Shown in pieces: positions 44,936-55,876 of a stretch of DNA of 64,000 bases; within the stretch, counting starts at the first letter, position 1; every line of letters starts with the position of its first letter. The translations under genes and the position numbers were made by a program. The notes beneath the pieces were generated by a model, which had not been told where the DNA came from, made no database searches, and saw only the letters and a program-made list of their open reading frames with translations. The stretch is from Ctena decussata. Taxonomy: Eukaryota > Mollusca > Bivalvia > Lucinida > Lucinidae. Where the stretch lies: contig OZ022506.1 of the NCBI GenBank assembly GCA_963989385.1, forward strand, positions 63,933,434 to 63,997,433. The letters are read 5' to 3'.

Positions 44936-46030
44936 AATCCTGGTTAAGCAAAAGTTCAAATGTTGCAAGTTTTACAACATTTAATCTGACCTCATCCCGA
45001 AATCAGTGACCACCAGCTAAGTACATTATCAGCAATTGATTCAGTACTTTGTAACAGGTGTGGGTATGTTATGCATTGCTCATCAATGTTGCATGTGAGG
45101 GATGTTCAAAAAGTGCTATGTTCAAAAAGTACTGAGACTGGACTATTTGTGCTGGACTGTAAGTGGAAATTTCCGTGGTTATTATGTCAGCATCAATATA
45201 TCTTAGTTACCAACTTTCGTTTCCAGATTTAGGGGACAATTTTGCCACTTTCAAAATTCCTTATTTTCCTAACCTACATTGATCATGTTGATAGTCCACT
45301 AAATCACTGTTCAGTTCATATTTTCAATGGCTCACAGATGATTGGAATATGCAAGCAGTTGTATTTCCAGTTGCAAAGATTTATATTTATCAGACTGTTC
45401 TCTAAAAAGAATTAAGATTATGGAAGAAGCTTGTTAATAATAATAATGATAATAATAATGAAGACTTTATTTTCTGTTGGTGAGGAATAATTTTAATTAC
45501 ACTATAGAACTTATGGCCTAATAATAATGGTAAAAGGGCCATGTACATGTATTGTATATATCATTACACTTACATATCATGCTTTTTAATAACATATCCA
45601 CTTTAGTCCTTGTGGAATATAAATATTTCAGCTTAATCTGTGATTCTCAGTCAAAACCTGTTCTTGACGTTTCATTTTTATTTGTCCGAGTAGCCTGCTA
45701 GTATCACAGTAGCCAAACAGTAACTGTTGTGGTACTTTCATATTTTTTTCTAGGCTTTCTTCAACTTGTAAGGTTGTGATTGAATGAGGCAGAACAGTAG
45801 AACATCTGTTGAACTGCCCTCAAGTGAGATTAATTAATACATAGGTATGTCACTGTATAGTGAAATCAATGAATCAGGGCAAATATATTCTGAATATATT
45901 GAAATCTCTGTATCTGGATTTAATTTGAATTTATAAATAATTTAGATATTTATGTATATGTAAGTATTACTACAAATGCATGTTTAATGTATAATGCAAT
46001 ACTTGTTGCATGCATTTTCTGTAAAATTCA
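44936..46030. other. Gap, nothing certain
   Basis: GGGATGTTCAAAAAGTGC and GTTCAAAAAGTACTGAGACT at 45106-45145 resemble a mariner-type terminus, but no partner was found. ATA/ATG trinucleotide run at 45436-45462. Confidence 0.4.
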
Positions 46031-46221
46031 TAGCTCCAGATAAGAAGGGGTAACAGGGTAAATTTTGGGATAATTTTCATACTTCTGCACAAAAACATAT
46101 GTTGTGACCCCTTTTTAGAAGTGTCTGTCTGAGGCAATTCTAATGAGGGTTCACAACATATGTTTCATTGAGAAATAAGAAAAAGTATCCTTAAGTTATC
46201 CCTGTTACCCCTTCTTTTCTG
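46031..46221. mobile_element. P4 MITE
   Basis: TAGCTCCAGATAAGAAGG start, diverged core GTGTCTGTCTGAGGCAATTC, TTACCCCTTCTTTTCTG end. Confidence 0.78.
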
Positions 46222-46249
46222 ATGGAAAGACTGATGCAAGTCATTGACC

Positions 46250-46512
46250 ACAGGGTATAATCGATTCCGCTAATTTTCGCTTCCTGCAGAGACTGTACAT
46301 CATATTTGGCTTCCGCAGAGACTGTCCACGAACTCTTGCTTCCTGCCGAGACTTCTGTACATGATAAATGGCTTCCTGCAGAGACTGTCCGTGTGATTCT
46401 GCTTCCTGCTCTCGGCAGGAAGCAGAATCACGCGGACAGTCTCGGCAGAAGCCAAATATGATGTACAGTCTCTGCAGGAAGCGAAAATTGGCGGAATCGA
46501 TTATACCCTGTG
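46250..46512. mobile_element. P8 element, one unit shorter
   Basis: CACAGGGTATAATCGATTCC to CGATTATACCCTGTG, 263 bp; the right arm lacks units present in the left, with the turn at CCTGCTCTCGGCAGG. Confidence 0.86.
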
Positions 46513-46542
46513 TTGACCTGCTGGAGGCAAAAACATTAATAT

Positions 46543-46618
46543 TTTGCCGGAATCAGACTGAGACGCAGTCCCAAATCAGACTGAGGAGCAGTCTGATCAG
46601 GGTCTGCACTGTTTGCAT
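46543..46618. repeat. P5 hairpin core
   Basis: AATCAGACTGAGGAGCAGTC, TGATCAGGGTCTGCACTGTT; lies right beside the P8 element ending at 46512. Confidence 0.7.
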
Positions 46619-46917
46619 GATCAGTCTAATCATGCAGGGTTAACCTGCATATTTTGCATTTACTTTACTTATTATACCCCGGCTTTGAAAAAGTGGGGGG
46701 TATACTGGTTTACATCTGTTTTCAATTTGTAAAAGCCTCCTTTCAGATAAAATGCACACATTTATTGCCCTGCATGCATTGACAGCAGGCACAATGTGTC
46801 CTGATATCTTATGGAAATTGTAATATTCAATTCTTGCACAAAAATACACAGAAAATATTTTTCAAAACTGTTATAGAATTTTGTAATAGTCTCAACTAAT
46901 TTATAGTCAGATCTCAC

Positions 46918-47030
46918 TCAAAATTTCAATAGATCTCACAGATCCCAGTCTAGAAATTTATCAAACCTGGGACAGGTGAGTAGGCTAGTGCTGAATAATT
47001 CCCACTGAGCCACTGGAGCTCCAGGGTCAT
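46918..47030 (-). mobile_element. SINE-A head fragment
   Basis: AAACCTGGGACAGGTGAGTA and CCACTGAGCCACTGGAGCTC are the complement of the tRNA-like head. Confidence 0.5.
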
Positions 47031-47143
47031 GACCTGGAATTTATGGCATATCTGCCAAAGTTTGAAAGTCAAAGTTTGTGATGATATGCAGCCTCTAATA
47101 TTACCAAAGGTTATGATAAATGCCCCACACTACTAAATGCTGT

Positions 47144-47162
47144 CCCCCCCCCCCCCCCCCCC
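47144..47162. repeat. Poly-C run, 19 nt
   Basis: Uninterrupted C followed by TCCCTCACCCC. Confidence 0.93.
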
Positions 47163-47331
47163 TCCCTCACCCCTACCTGCCCACCCAATCTTATTTTAAA
47201 GCAGCTGCTTATGTCCATGGAATTGTCAGCTATTTTAGTGGAGACATTTTTGGCAACTAATAATATTGCTGTGCAGTTGAGAGTCAAAGTAACTTCCTTT
47301 TTGTTAAGCATGGAGTCTGCCTGGGGTGTTA

Positions 47332-47560
47332 AAGGTAAATTTATAAACTTTCAGGGCAAGCAACTCTTTCTGTTTCATTTTTTTCCAGCCTTCTCAATGG
47401 GAGCCAACTCAACAAGGAAAGAATTCTTCATTTCCTTTAAGAGTCAGACCCCTTTTTGAAAAGGTTCTAACATCCAGGAAAGCAAACAGGACGTCTCAAA
47501 AGTTGTTTCCCTTTAATGTAGAAATGGTAGAAAAACATGGAGGTGTATACCCATTATCAC
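47332..47560. mobile_element. P6 element, hairpin decayed
   Basis: TTCAGGGCAAGCAACTCTTT, GGGAGCCAACTCAACAAGG, TTTAAGAGTCAGACCCC, ACATGGAGGTGTATACCC. Confidence 0.7.
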
Positions 47561-47775
47561 CTTAATGACTTATATGTAACTTTAAATAGATTGTCTAGGG
47601 GTCTGTCAGAAAGTCTCAAGGGGTCTGTCAGATAGTCTCATAACAAATTATACTTTTTTTTTTTATCTCTCGGAGACAAACATTTCAAAGCCCATGTGGG
47701 CGACTTAATCTCTGGTGACATAATGTTTGCACAGTACTTAAGGATAGAAATACATGTGTAAAATGAAATGTTTTA

Positions 47776-48019
47776 TACCATAAAAATTCAGAGTATTGGG
47801 GCAAATAGGTCTGAACAAACAATGCAGACCCAGAAGGAGCAGTCTGATCTGGGTCTGCAGTGTTTGCCATTCCATCTACATCTTTTAGATACATTACTGC
47901 ATTGTTAAACCAAACTGTCCCATTTAAGGACATTTACGGTAATTATTTTAGGTGTCCCAATTATTAGGACAGTTATGGTAATTATTTCAGGTGTCCCAAT
48001 TTGTGCAATTTTTATGGTA
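47776..48019 (+). mobile_element. P5 element, full length
   Basis: TACCATAAAAATTCAGAGTA start and GTGCAATTTTTATGGTA end. The core is shifted to the left; the right half has two copies of ATTTTAGGTGTCCCAATT-type sequence, a motif shared with P3. Confidence 0.8.
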
Positions 48020-48089
48020 GTCTCTACAAATATTAGCATTTGTTGACAATATTGATGACCATAAATACATAAAATGTAAGAAGGCCAGT

Positions 48090-48268
48090 ATTCAGATGGA
48101 TGGTATGGCCCTTTTAGCAGTATCTAAGTAGGGTAAAACTTAAAAGTTGCATGTGTGCAATAAAGCCCTGCTTATGGTTGAAAAGAATTCTACTGGAGAA
48201 TTGGAACCAAGATGGTTAGCATAACAGACCAGTCATTGCTTTAACCCACACTGAGCTCTTGGGGTTTC
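48090..48268 (-). mobile_element. SINE-A, diverged
   Basis: GATGGATGGTATGGCCCTTT, TTGGAACCAAGATGGTTAGC, CCCACACTGAGCTCTTGGGG. Confidence 0.65.
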
Positions 48269-48279
48269 CAGAGTATTCA

Positions 48280-48355
48280 GGCTGACAATGTAAACACAGA
48301 TCAGACTCCTTGTCTCTGAGCAATCTGATCAGGTTTGTACTTTTTTTGCTATTCA
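48280..48355. repeat. P5 hairpin core, diverged
   Basis: CACAGATCAGACTCCTTG / GAGCAATCTGATCAGGTTT. Confidence 0.6.
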
Positions 48356-48441
48356 GGTTCAAGTTTTTCATAAAATTTGTGAACTCAGGCCAACAAAACT
48401 GAAGGTCATGTGGAAATGGGTACTGCATGTGGTTTGACCCT

Positions 48442-48496
48442 ATTGCATTCAGAACGGCCGAAACTCTATGGAGTTTTGGCCGTTCTGAGTGCAATG
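48442..48496. repeat. Near-perfect small palindrome
   Basis: ATTGCATTCAGAACGGCC, AAACTC TATG GAGTTT, GGCCGTTCTGAGTGCAAT. Confidence 0.82.
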
Positions 48497-48884
48497 GAGT
48501 TTAGTCTTCATCCAATTGTCTGGTGGAGCCGTGGAGCCGGTGCTTGAACATGCATCCCTTGAATTGGCATTATAAATGACTTAAAGAAGCAATCGAAAGT
48601 TTCCCTGTTTTATTCTGCAACAATTCACTGTTTCGGAGCGCATGAGTCTTATTGCTGATGTCACTGGCGATGCTGACGTAATTTTGTGACGTTTTGAGGT
48701 GTTAGGCGGTGTAACATATCTTTTTCTTTCTAAAATTGCCATAATAACTTACATTTTATCTTAGATACAGTTTAGAATATTAGCGGCAGTATCTGTGAAA
48801 TGGTACCGCCCTGGCAGGAAGGTTGGGAGAATTTGAATGAAAAGCATACTTTTTTCAGCATTTTTGAGTGTTAAAATCGAAATA

Positions 48885-49025
48885 ATTGAGCTCTAGCATT
48901 GAATTGTTGAGTTTGTTCATGATCATATCGCTCGCGCTCTGTGCTTGTGATATGATCTACTATACAACTGACCTCCAAACAGTGAATTACTACTCAACAA
49001 TTCACTGCTAGAGCTGAACTATTTC
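48885..49025. repeat. Palindrome with CG-rich centre
   Basis: TTGAGCTCTAGCATTGAATT / AATTCACTGCTAGAGCTGAA, GATCATATCGCTCGCGCTC / TGTGATATGATC. Confidence 0.65.
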
Positions 49026-49115
49026 TTGAATAAGACTGCCACTTCTACTCATGCAGAGTCTACTGAAATTAAGCTAATTGGGACAAATAAAATAATATAA
49101 TAATAATTCAGTTTT

Positions 49116-49290
49116 CACACCGGATAGGCAGCAATCAAAAATGCTCTTGCAGTTGACGAACGCAGATCAAAAAACGTTAGAAACAGCATTTTTGATTGCA
49201 AATTGCAATCGAAAACGCTGTTTCTAACGTTTTTTTTATCTGTGTTAATCGATTGTTAAGAGCATTTTCGATTGCCACCTACCGGGGTGT
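49116..49290. mobile_element. P10 palindromic MITE, second copy
   Basis: CACACCGGATAGGCAGCAAT to GCCACCTACCGGGGTG; same inner arms GTTAGAAACAGCATTTTTG / AAAACGCTGTTTCTAAC. Confidence 0.8.
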
Positions 49291-49477
49291 TGTAGTTTTG
49301 CCCCAAAAACTTTTCCATTTTAGTTAGATTGCATGGACCTTATCTCACAGGTATAAATTTATGGAACTGTTACCAGCTTTCCTTTAAAAACATTTTATCT
49401 CTATCAAGCTCAAAATATAAGCAATAATTAAAGTTTCACAAATAAAACCTATGACACGGTACTTATCAGTATAAAGT

Positions 49478-49715
49478 TGAGCCGCGACACGAGAAAACCA
49501 ACAATGTGGTTGTGCGCCTAGCGAAGACTCTGAGCAGCCTGGGCATCCGCCCAGTCTGATCAGACTCTTGGCTTAGCGTTTAAAGGGTAGCTAAGGGTCT
49601 AAGCTACCTCCATGCGGTCAGCGAAGGCTCTGATCAGACTGGGCAGATGCCCAGGCTGATCTGAGCCTACGCTGACTGCACAGCCACATTGTTGGTTTTG
49701 TCGTGTCGCGGCTCA
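49478..49715. mobile_element. P1 MITE, well preserved
   Basis: TGAGCCGCGACACGAG to CGTGTCGCGGCTCA; termini nearly perfectly complementary, so a young or conserved copy. Confidence 0.87.
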
Positions 49716-49859
49716 AGTTAAGGATCCTAAGGGAGTGAAGGAAGTTTTCAATAATGGGAGATTTGTGATCTGTATGAAAAGTTTACAGAACAATAAATAT
49801 TTTTTTTATCTTTCAACTTCCTTAATTAAGTTCAGGTGTTTACATACAGTATATTATAA

Positions 49860-50103
49860 GAGCTGCGACTCTACAAAACCAACAAAGAGGCATGTGAACC
49901 CAGCAAAGACTCAGATCAGCCTGGCCAGATCATCTGGCCAGGCTGATCAGAGACTTTGCTGTGTGCTTAAGGGGTAGCTAAGGGTCTAAGCTACATCCAT
50001 GCAGACAGTGAAGACTCTGATCAGACTGGGTGGCTGCCAAGGCTGATCTGAGTCTTTGCTGGGTGCACATGCCAATTTGTTGGTTTTGTCGTGTCACGTC
50101 TCA
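49860..50103. mobile_element. P1 MITE
   Basis: GAGCTGCGACTC to GTGTCACGTCTCA, lying 144 bp after the previous copy. It contains an extra CTGGCCAGATCATCTGGCCAG mini-palindrome in one arm. Confidence 0.8.
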
Positions 50104-50360
50104 TTCTACAATTCTTCCTTGTTTAATCCTCATTTAATTCTTGTTCATTTGGGAGTCATCTCAAAATGTAAAATTGAATAAAAGGCTGTAAGCCATGTGT
50201 CATGTGACAGAAACTGCAGCCTTTTATAATCAGTTTAAGTATACTGTATGTCCAACTTCGAAAATTTGTGGTATTCCTGAGACAAAAATTGCCTAAATAC
50301 AATCTTGGCAACTTTTTTCCACAGAGAAATTAGGGGAATATTTGTTAGAGAGGTGGCATT

Positions 50361-50598
50361 TGAGCTGCAACACGCAAACACCAACAAAGTGGTTGTGCGC
50401 TCAGCGCACACTCAGATTAGCCTGGGCATCCTCCCAGTCTGATCAGAGTCTTTGCTAAGCACTTTAAGGGTAGCTAAGGGTCTAAGCTACCTTCATGTGG
50501 ACAGCGAAGACTCTGATCTGACTGGGCAGATGCCCAGGCTGATCTGAGTGTGAGCTGGGCACACAACCACTTTGTTGGTTTTCTCATGTCGCGGCTCA
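50361..50598. mobile_element. P1 MITE
   Basis: TGAGCTGCAACACG to ATGTCGCGGCTCA; third P1 copy within 1.2 kb. Confidence 0.83.
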
Positions 50599-50694
50599 TT
50601 AGAAGAAATATGAATTATGCACCTTTAAGATGCATTCTTGCCTTGAAAAAGATGTCCCCAAATCTAGAAATATAGAAATGAAAAATTAAAAAAA

Positions 50695-50895
50695 AATTGG
50701 GACGCCTGAACTATTTACTGTAACTGTCCTAAAATTGAATAGTTCCGTTTTTCATAGCAAGAATGCATCTTAAAGCTGCAATTGGAATGGCAAACAGTGT
50801 AGACCCTGTTCAGACTGCTCCTTAAGGAGCAGTCTGATCTGGGTCTGCAGTGTTTGCACAAACCTTTTTGCCCTTATATTTAGAATTTTTACAGT
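50695..50895 (-). mobile_element. P5 element, inverted
   Basis: TTGGGACGCCTGAACTATTT, GGAATGGCAAACAGTGTAGA, core CAGACTGCTCCTTAAGGAGC (perfect palindrome), TTTAGAATTTTTACAG end. Confidence 0.77.
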
Positions 50896-51227
50896 AATTA
50901 AAGTCGATCATAGTTAGTTAATAGAATTTACTTAAAACATTTATCCTGATGAGCTTAATGTCAAATACATGTATATGAGGGCTATCAAGCTTTCTAATGT
51001 CATACCACTCGGTCATTAAATCCTTATATGCAAGTGTTTAGGATGTGACTCAGACCCTTATAAAGTGGCTTAATTTTGAAGGGTATTTTGGTTTGGTGAG
51101 CAGATCAGCCTCTTTTGGGCCTCTTATTAGTATTTCTAAGCTCATGCATTGTGGGACTCTGAGTGCATTTTGCATGGTTTTATAGTGTTCAATGAGTAGA
51201 GAACACTCATTTGGGTCTACTATTTTA

Positions 51228-51334
51228 CCCTAATATACTTGAATATTGGGACACCTAAAAAAACATTAATTTTCCATTTGGGACAAATGTAAAATTAATG
51301 CTTTTTAGGTGTCCCACTACTTTAGCACTTTATG
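51228..51334. mobile_element. P3 element
   Basis: CTAATATACTTGAATATTGG start; ATTAATTTTCCATTTG and its complement; GGTGTCCCACTACTTTAGC end. Confidence 0.8.
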
Positions 51335-51470
51335 GTATATTGCATGCAGCTCGAACATTTGTTGTCAAGCTTTGAATCCATTATTTTAACTTTATGCAAT
51401 TTTTTTACTTTCAGGGGAAGCAACTCCGTCTCTTTCATTTTTGTCTTTCTTCTCAACAGGGGTCAGCTCT

Positions 51471-51681
51471 TTAATCCTTTTAAGCGCCAAAAAGCCGACA
51501 ACAAAATTTATGACTCCAAAAATTTCGAAATATGTTTCATCCAAGCTATATCATGTTAAAAATTCAGGAACTAGAGGGCAAACAGTGTAGATCCGGATGA
51601 GGCAGCTCATTATGAGCTGCCTCATCAGGACCTACACTGTTTGTATATTTTGCTCATTTTGTCGTTGGTGCTTAGAGTTAA
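51471..51681. mobile_element. P2 MITE inserted at TTAA in a P6 element
   Basis: TTAATCCTTTTAAGCGCC to GTGCTTAGAGTTAA. P6 sequence (GGGTCAGCTC before, AATTCTTTCCTTTAAGAG after) lies on either side, and the flanking tetranucleotide is TTAA on both sides. Confidence 0.83.
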
Positions 51682-51728
51682 TGAAAAAAAAAGATGTTAG
51701 TTAGGTGCAAATTCTTTCCTTTAAGAGA

Positions 51729-51957
51729 GGGGTAGGTGGTTGAGCAATGGTGCTGGTTATAACTTCCAGTGACGGGGGGTCCTACTTCTTTGGATAAAAG
51801 TAGGGCAAGGGCCAACTGTGCTTGAAATAGTTGCGGGTAGGGGTTGTTTGGATATTTTTTTTCTCATCTTTCATTTCTCTTTTCTTTCTCCTCCTCTCTG
51901 GGAAGACTGAAATACAGTCTCATTTAAGGGGCCATTTAATCCAAAACAACCAATACC
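51729..51957 (+). mobile_element. SINE-D in P6
   Basis: GGTTATAACTTCCAGTGACG, GTCCTACTTCTTTGG, GACTGAAATACAGTCTC, ending CCAACCAACC-type tail. Confidence 0.78.
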
Positions 51958-52310
51958 AACCAACCAAATCCTTAAAGAAATTACATTTTTAAAAGGGCAA
52001 CATTGTCCAGGGAAGCAAACAGTAAATTACAAAGTTGTTCCCCTTTGTAAAAATGTAGCAAAATGTACTACATATAATTTTAATGTAAATATAGTTGGGT
52101 CTGTATAATCTGCTAGTCATTTTCGTATGGCCGGCGGTTTTTATTTGTGTAGCGGATAATGTGTAAATATGTGTAAAATAGGATACATTGAAGTATGCCA
52201 AATATTTACTTTTAATAAAAGTAGATCATTTTCCTTAGAAGATGAGCATGTAGTTTTCTGCTGACATAACTTTCATATTTATCACTAAAAGAGACAGAAA
52301 TGAAAATATA

Positions 52311-52573
52311 GGGTAAAGTCGGGTAACTTAGGACTGCCTGTAAATTCGGATATACCATTTCAGGCAAACAGTGAAAATCCAGATGAGACGGCTCATTATG
52401 AGCCGTCTCATCAGGATTTTCACTATGAGCCGTCTCATCAGGATTTTCACTGTTTAAGCCGTCTCATCTGGATTTTCACTGTTTGCCCAGTTAATTTTGT
52501 TTTAATTCCAAAAAAAAGGCAACAATGTCACTGTCTGAATTTAGCCGCTGTCCGAATTTACCTGTCTTTACCC
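52311..52573. mobile_element. Element with GGGTAAAG ends and a P2-type hairpin core
   Basis: Ends GGGTAAAGTCGGGTAAC and TTTACCTGTCTTTACCC; inside, GCCTGTAAATTCGGA / TCCGAATTTACC. The centre is GCAAACAGTGAAAATCC and GATGAGACGGCTCATTATG, the P2 hairpin layout, with its right arm present three times. Termini are unrelated to P2. Confidence 0.75.
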
Positions 52574-52579
52574 TAGTTG

Positions 52580-52775
52580 AAATTTGCAAGCAGCGTAGAT
52601 CAAGATGAGGAGATTCATAATAAGCCTCCTCATGAGTGGATATAATGCTACTTGCCCACTGCTACATGTATGAGCTGCCACATAAGTGGATAATGCTGTT
52701 TGTGCTGCCTCTGCAGGCAGCATTATCCACTTGTGAGGCAGCTCATTATGAGTCACCTCATTTTGATCTTTTCAG
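52580..52775. repeat. Compound hairpin related to P2 core
   Basis: GCAAGCAGCGTAGATCAAGA, GATGAGGAGATTCAT, then GTGGATAATGCTGTTTGTGC, GCCTCTGCAGGC and inverse CATTATCCACTTGTGAGGC, then GAGTCACCTCATTTTGATC: a hairpin inside a hairpin. Confidence 0.6.
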
Positions 52776-52878
52776 CTATTTATAATGTGAGTTGCTTTAA
52801 AATGGACCCCCCAAAAAAATGAAATTTTGCAGAAATAAATATGTGTACCCGTTTGTCATAGATACAGCAAACTGTATA

Positions 52879-53123
52879 TGAGCCGCAACATGACAAAAAC
52901 CAACAAAGTGGCATGTGCGCCCAGCAAAGACTCAGATTAGCCAGGGCATGCACCAAGTCTGATCAGAGTCTCTGCCGTCAGCATGGAGGTAGCTTAGACC
53001 CTTAGCTACCCTATAAGTGCACAGCAAAGACTCTGATCAGATTGGGTGGATGCCCAGGCTGATATGAGTCTTCGCTGGACAAACATGCCTCTCTTTGTTT
53101 TGTTTTTTTCGTGTTGCGGCTCA
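52879..53123. mobile_element. P1 MITE
   Basis: TGAGCCGCAACATGAC to GTGTTGCGGCTCA with the full set of inner arms. Confidence 0.83.
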
Positions 53124-53311
53124 TATGGTTATAGATTATGCAAGTTATATTATGCTGAAGATTATGCACTGATATGACTTTTATATTGTGTCAACAGATT
53201 GCAAAATATTTACAGGTAATATGATTCTTCTTCTATTGTTCACTTATATTGCACTGCAGATTCTTTAAGGATGGCTTTTGTCACAGTAAAGCAAGTAAAT
53301 GCCACCTCTAC

Positions 53312-53574
53312 TTAACTCTTTCAGTACCAAAAAGCAGACGACAAAATTTACGTCTGCAAAAATTAAAAAAATGCCTTGTCCAAGACTTTTTGCAGTGCTA
53401 GGCGCTGTCGCAGCATCCGTGAGGGTTCAAACCCGGCCAGCGACATTCAAGACTTTTTATATTGAGAATTCAAAAACTAGAGTGCAAAGAGTGTAGATCC
53501 AGATGAGGCGGCTCATCAGGATCTACGCTGTTTGCAAATTTTGCTAATTGCGTCACTGGGGCTTAAAGAGTTAA
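53312..53574. mobile_element. P2 MITE carrying a 56-bp insertion
   Basis: TTAACTCTTTCAGTACC to GCTTAAAGAGTTAA. Between the first arm and the hairpin it holds a foreign 56-bp piece flanked by an exact 11-bp direct repeat (see 53392). Confidence 0.82.
53392..53447. mobile_element. Short tRNA-like retroposed insert in P2
   Basis: 56 bp present in no other P2 copy, bounded by CAAGACTTTTT at 53381-53391 and 53448-53458. It contains GAGGGTTCAAACCC, which resembles a pol III B box. Target duplication plus B box suggest a truncated SINE. Confidence 0.55.
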
Positions 53575-53859
53575 AAAACCTCTTTACATTACTTGTAAAG
53601 AGAGGCCAAATAGCAAAGTTTGTTCTTCATTTAAGCAGCCCTTTAATTTATTTTGTGCACTGATTTATAGGACCTCAGTGGATTGCAGTACCCCTGAGGC
53701 AGTTATTGGAAGAATTATGGAATATATTAATGTTGTTGTTGTCAGCTTAAACTCTTTTGCAGAGTATGGATAGGGATCAAACATGGTTATTTTATGCATT
53801 AACATTTGCCAGGTCCCGAGTTCACAAATTGAAATCATTTTCACTAAAATTTTCGCTCA

Positions 53860-54425
53860 CTGTCCCTTAAATGCATGTACCTTGAATGCATTTACAGTTA
53901 TCAACATCATAATGTACCTTAAATGCATGTACCTTGAATGCATTTACAGTTATCAACATTATAATGTACCTTAAGATTTAAATGCATGTACCTTGAAATG
54001 CATTTAGTTATCAATATTTTAATGTACCTTAAATGCATGTACTTTGAATGCATTTACAGTTATCAACGTTATAATGTGCCTTAAATGCATGTACCTTGAA
54101 TGCATTTACAGTTATCAACGTTATCTTAAATGCATATTCTTTGAATGCATTTACAGCAATCAATGTTATAGTGTACCTTAAATGCATGTACCTTGAATGC
54201 ATTTACAGTTATCAATATTATTATGTGCCTTAAATGCATGTACCATGAATGCATTCAGTTTAATATCAACATTTTAGTGTACTTTAAATGCATGTACCTT
54301 GAATGCATTTACAGTTATCAACGTTATCTTAAATGCATATACCTTGAATGCATTTACAGCTATCAATGTTATAATGTACCTTAAATGCATATACCTTGAA
54401 TTATTTACAGTTATCAACATTATAA
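53860..54425. repeat. Minisatellite, ~52-bp unit
   Basis: About 11 units of AAATGCATGTACCTTGAATG CATTTACAGTTATCAAC ATTATAATGTACCTT; some units lose the last 12 nt. Each unit holds ATGCAT / GAATGCATTT, a small palindrome. Confidence 0.92.
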
Positions 54426-54429
54426 CATA

Positions 54430-55225
54430 CAATGTATATAAAATTAGATAGCTCAAACACTTTCGTCAGCATTATGACTATGAAGATCTTAAATGAGGTC
54501 ATTTTCTATTGATCTGTCATTCCCAATACCTACGATCAAAACATGATCATAACCTCCATGTCACTTTTATCACTAAATAAAGATACCTGGCATGTTGATT
54601 GTGTCTTGAGGGCGGGGATACCTTAATCGACAACACCGATGATAGTAAGTTACGCCAGGTGAATTCCCCAGGTAAATGTGATGGATGTCGCTTTTACTGC
54701 CTAATATTTTCATTGACCCTTGTCACTAATGTAGGCAAAGACGAGCTAAGGTGTTTACATTTCATAAATACTTGTGTATGGAGTAAAATTTGGGATAATA
54801 TTTGGATATTATACACCTAGCTTGGTAAATATTTTGCATTTAAATATTTTCTATTTAATACTTATGAAAATAATTGCGTCTATTGGGACACACAGCCCAT
54901 ATGCATCCTTGCAACTACCTCACTAGGGCATGGAATAGGTTTTCTCTGCAGTCAGCCCCCCTGCAGATGCCCGGGTCTGCAGAGACAAGTTTCCATTCTA
55001 AGCCTTGTTTAAAAGCCCCTCCCACAGGTAACTGTTCAACAGTTGGGGTTGCTTTTATCGCCCTGCTTCATTATTTCACTATCCTTCAGGCATGGTGCAA
55101 ATTATTAGAAGGTAATAGCACTGAAGACACAATAATTCCCCAGTCTGAGGGTAGCCAGGGTTGCAAATGATAGTGCACTTCTCTAAATGACTCCACCTGT
55201 CAAATTCAGACAACCTGATCCCTGT
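54430..55225. other. Gap, no gene supported
   Basis: Two modest + ORFs (54599-54820, 54874-55170) contain no recognisable domain and no paired splice sites. Confidence 0.45.
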
Positions 55226-55229
55226 TTAA

Positions 55230-55305
55230 AGCAAACAGGACATATCTAGATCAGACAGCTCCATTTTGAGCTGTGTGATCTAGCTGGTTCTACACAGTTT
55301 GCTTT
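55230..55305. repeat. P5 hairpin core
   Basis: AAGCAAACAGGAC, CTAGATCAGACAGCTCC / GAGCTGTGTGATCTAG, CTACACAGTTTGCTTT. Confidence 0.68.
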
Positions 55306-55342
55306 GATATTTCAAATCCCACTAGATTTGCTCTTCCTTGTT

Positions 55343-55675
55343 CACAGAGTATAATCGATTCCGCCAATTTTCGCTTCCTGCAGAGACTGTCCGTCATATT
55401 TGGCTTCCGCCGAGACTGTCCGCGAACTCTTGCGTCCTGCAGAGACTAGTGTCCTCGAGGAATGGCTTCCTGCCGAGACTGTCCGCGTGACTCTGCTTCC
55501 TGCCGAGAGCCTCGGCAGGAAGCAGAATCACGCGGACAGTCTCTGCAGGAAGCCATTTATCATGTACAGAAGTCTCGGCAGGAAGCAAGAGTTTGCGGAC
55601 AGTCTCGGCGGAAGCCAGATATGATGTACAGTCTCTGCAGGAAGGGAAAATTGGCGGACTCGATTATACTCTGTG
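55343..55675. mobile_element. P8 element, complete
   Basis: CACAGAGTATAATCGATTCC to CGATTATACTCTGTG, 333 bp. Both ends carry the same compensating change (AGAGT / ACTCT) relative to other copies, keeping the terminal repeats matched. Confidence 0.88.
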
Positions 55676-55774
55676 TTGTTCTGGTCTTCTGAACTTACCT
55701 AGGGCTGTATCTCTGGACTCCTGATTAACCAAAGTAAGCCAGGTTAATTGTCTCAAATTTTTGGATTATTCCAT

Positions 55775-55866
55775 CTGCTCAGTGGGTTTCGTGCTGGCCA
55801 GCAGATCTAGTGGTCCTGGGTTTGATTCTTGCTTAAAAAGCTCAGTCATCTTCATTATGATATGGT
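55775..55866 (+). mobile_element. SINE-A head fragment
   Basis: TGCTCAGTGGGTTTCGTGC, CAGATCTAGTGGTCCTGGG and GTTTGATTCTTGC, ending at the SINE-B target duplication. Confidence 0.6.
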
Positions 55867-55876
55867 CTTCCCAAAA

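Larger units (their letters stand above)
51408..52070. mobile_element. P6 element hosting P2 and SINE-D
   Basis: TTCAGGGGAAGCAACTCC and GGGGTCAGCTC, P2 (51471-51681), AATTCTTTCCTTTAAGAG, SINE-D (51729-51957), then AAAGGGCAACATTGTCCAGG and GTTGTTCCCCTTTG. Confidence 0.7.

Noticed and set aside
45106..45145. Mariner-like terminal sequence GTTCAAAAAGTACTGAGACT
   Set aside because: No matching inverted end or transposase found within several kb; noted only in the gap entry.
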